A DNA stretch of 45,745 nucleotides, taken from NCBI GenBank assembly GCA_945882315.1, contig CAMCWB010000027.1, positions 1 to 45,745 of the forward strand, written 5' to 3'. The stretch's first letter is position 1. Every line of letters begins with the position of its first letter. Positions 44,940 to 45,745 of this stretch are shown here, piece by piece. Both the position numbers and the translations under genes were made by a program. Under the pieces are notes generated by a model. The model saw only the letters and a list, made by a program, of their open reading frames with translations, made no database searches and was not told where the DNA came from. Source of the stretch: Bauldia litoralis. Lineage in GTDB: Bacteria; Pseudomonadota; Alphaproteobacteria; Rhizobiales; Kaistiaceae.

Positions 44940-45470
44940 CTAGCTGCGTGCGAAAGCCTTGGCGATCAGGCCGATCTGCTGACCGACCGGGTTGTCTGAC
45001 GGCGCGTTTTCCGTCGTCCGTTCCATGGCGCCGTCGAGGCGCCTGATCCGCTCCTGCAGCCGCGTCGAGCGGCCGATCAGGTCGCGAAGCCGCTCCGGCA
45101 GTTCGTCCCAGCCGGTCCCGTCGGTGGCGCTGGAAAGTCCGTTGAGACGGACCTTGGCCTTTTCGGCGGCAGCCTGCTCCTGCGACATCTCCCCGTCATT
45201 GACGGCGCGCTGCAGCAGCAGCCAGCAGGCAAGCTGCATGAGCCGCGTCGTCAGCCGCATGGATTCCGTCGCATAGGTGAGCGAGCCGGCCCGGGTCAGC
45301 TTCCGGGATTCCACCCGCCCGTCACCGTCGAGATAGCTCGCGGTCTCCTCGACCAGGGTCATCCCCTCGCGGAACAGGAGCTTGAAATTGTCCGAGCCGG
45401 CCAGGCGCCGCGCAAAGGCGATCGGTGCGTCCTGACGGATGGATTTCGGCCTGCTGTTATCGTCGATCAT
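44940..45470 (-). CDS. DUF1465 family protein
   Basis: About 176 residues of the alphaproteobacterial DUF1465 family. The helical core YLDGDGRVESRKL, TYATESMRLTTRLMQLACWLLLQRAVNDGEMS is the conserved part; the C-terminal half is predicted helical with LRDLIGRSTRLQERIRRLD. Function is unknown, though such proteins have been linked by context to cell-cycle regulation. ATG at 45470; the open frame continues to 45740 but the upstream part shows no family similarity. Confidence 0.85.
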   Translation of the reverse strand: MIDDNSRPKSIRQDAPIAFARRLAGSDNFKLLFREGMTLVEETASYLDGDGRVESRKLTRAGSLTYATESMRLTTRLMQLACWLLLQRAVNDGEMSQEQAAAEKAKVRLNGLSSATDGTGWDELPERLRDLIGRSTRLQERIRRLDGAMERTTENAPSDNPVGQQIGLIAKAFARS

Positions 45471-45575
45471 TGCGCCGGCAGGCCTGTCCCTGAAAAATTT
45501 CCGAAATTTGTGTCCCCTTGGGACTCCCCTACACCCTCCGCAAAAGCCGCGCCAGCAGGCCAGGCGGGCTGTGGA

Positions 45576-45603
45576 GAAAAAGAGAGCCGCACGAAGCGGC
45601 TCT
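45576..45603 (-). terminator. Intrinsic terminator for a transcript from the right
   Basis: Perfect stem AGAGCCGC / GCGGCTCT (45583-45590 with 45596-45603, loop ACGAA). On the minus strand it is followed by CTTTTTCTC. It must end a leftward transcript that begins within the last ~140 bp or outside the window; no gene is seen in that stretch. Confidence 0.7.
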
Positions 45604-45691
45604 GAAAAGTTTAACAGGGAGGCGTCAAACAGAGTGGACAGGAGCCACTCGAATCCAGATGACTGGATGAATTCATTAACGGCTGTAAAGC

Positions 45692-45706
45692 TTAAGAAGC
45701 GGTTAA
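45692..45706. promoter_or_regulatory. CtrA-type site at the right edge
   Basis: TTAA-GAAGCGG-TTAAC on the plus strand, a full match to TTAA-N7-TTAAC. It lies in a gene-free, AT-richer stretch (45604-45745) and could control a gene beyond the window. Confidence 0.55.
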
Positions 45707-45745
45707 CGCCTCCGGATAAATTACAGGGATCGTCCCGCAACGCTG

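Noticed and set aside
45471-45740. N-terminal extension of the DUF1465 gene to 45740
   Set aside because: The extension crosses a strong terminator hairpin and a CtrA-type site, has no family similarity, and ATG at 45470 gives the usual protein length.

Overview
The window is GC-rich chromosomal DNA of an alphaproteobacterium, most likely a member of the Hyphomicrobiales (Rhizobiales). This rests on gene order and family content: a ruvCAB / tol-pal / tilS / ftsH backbone, a zapA-6S RNA-5-formyl-THF cyclo-ligase arrangement, a tkt-gap-pgk-class I aldolase cluster, DUF4164 and DUF1465 genes, a cysteine-free L31, a candidate serC leader RNA, and sites of the CtrA type TTAA-N7-TTAA. No tRNA, rRNA, CRISPR array, transposase or prophage was found.

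Layout. (1) 1-4156 is a patchwork accessory region. It holds a DMT transporter gene flanked by two direct copies of a ~250 bp palindromic block, a RibD-type reductase gene, a detached copy of the transporter 3' end, REP-like repeats, and a phage-type P63C-domain gene behind a striking quadruple 8-bp operator. (2) 4157-7207 is serC-serA (serine biosynthesis, minus strand), with repeat elements between the two genes and a structured leader in front of serC. (3) 7288-8151 is an Omp25-like porin gene broken by one in-frame TAA. (4) 8405-20462 is a long minus-strand housekeeping block: ruvA, two small paralogous membrane proteins, ruvB, ybgC, tolQRAB, pal, cpoB, tilS and ftsH. ftsH has its own heat-shock-type promoter. 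(5) 20566-31324 continues the same backbone (ruvC, yebC) but is interrupted by accessory genes: an FAD oxidoreductase, two transglutaminase-like proteins, a DUF1330 protein, an RpiR regulator with a plus-strand membrane-protein cluster, a membrane metallophosphoesterase and an alpha/beta hydrolase. (6) 31373-33705 is the YmdB-like phosphoesterase, 5-formyl-THF cyclo-ligase, 6S RNA, zapA and DUF4164 (minus). (7) 34050-39443 is tkt-gap-pgk-fba (plus), lower glycolysis/Calvin-type carbon metabolism. (8) 39544-45470 is a degenerate ThiE-like protein, a Sel1-repeat protein, a SuhB-type phosphatase, a MotA/TolQ-like plus OmpA/MotB-like pair, rpmE and DUF1465 (the last on minus).

How the parts relate. 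Envelope constriction and integrity (Tol-Pal, CpoB, ZapA), DNA repair by Holliday-junction resolution (RuvABC), protein quality control (FtsH) and central carbon/serine metabolism (Tkt, Gap, Pgk, Fba feeding SerA/SerC) dominate. The unusual material is mostly regulatory or decayed sequence: the P63C operator array, a HexR-like palindrome before the RpiR gene, three CtrA-type sites, two genes in which a family-conserved Tyr codon reads TAA, and a repeat-flanked transporter cassette with a displaced 3' copy. I did not find a clear new multi-gene system. The P63C module, the paralogue pair inside ruvAB and the MotA/OmpA-like motor pair are the best candidates for follow-up.
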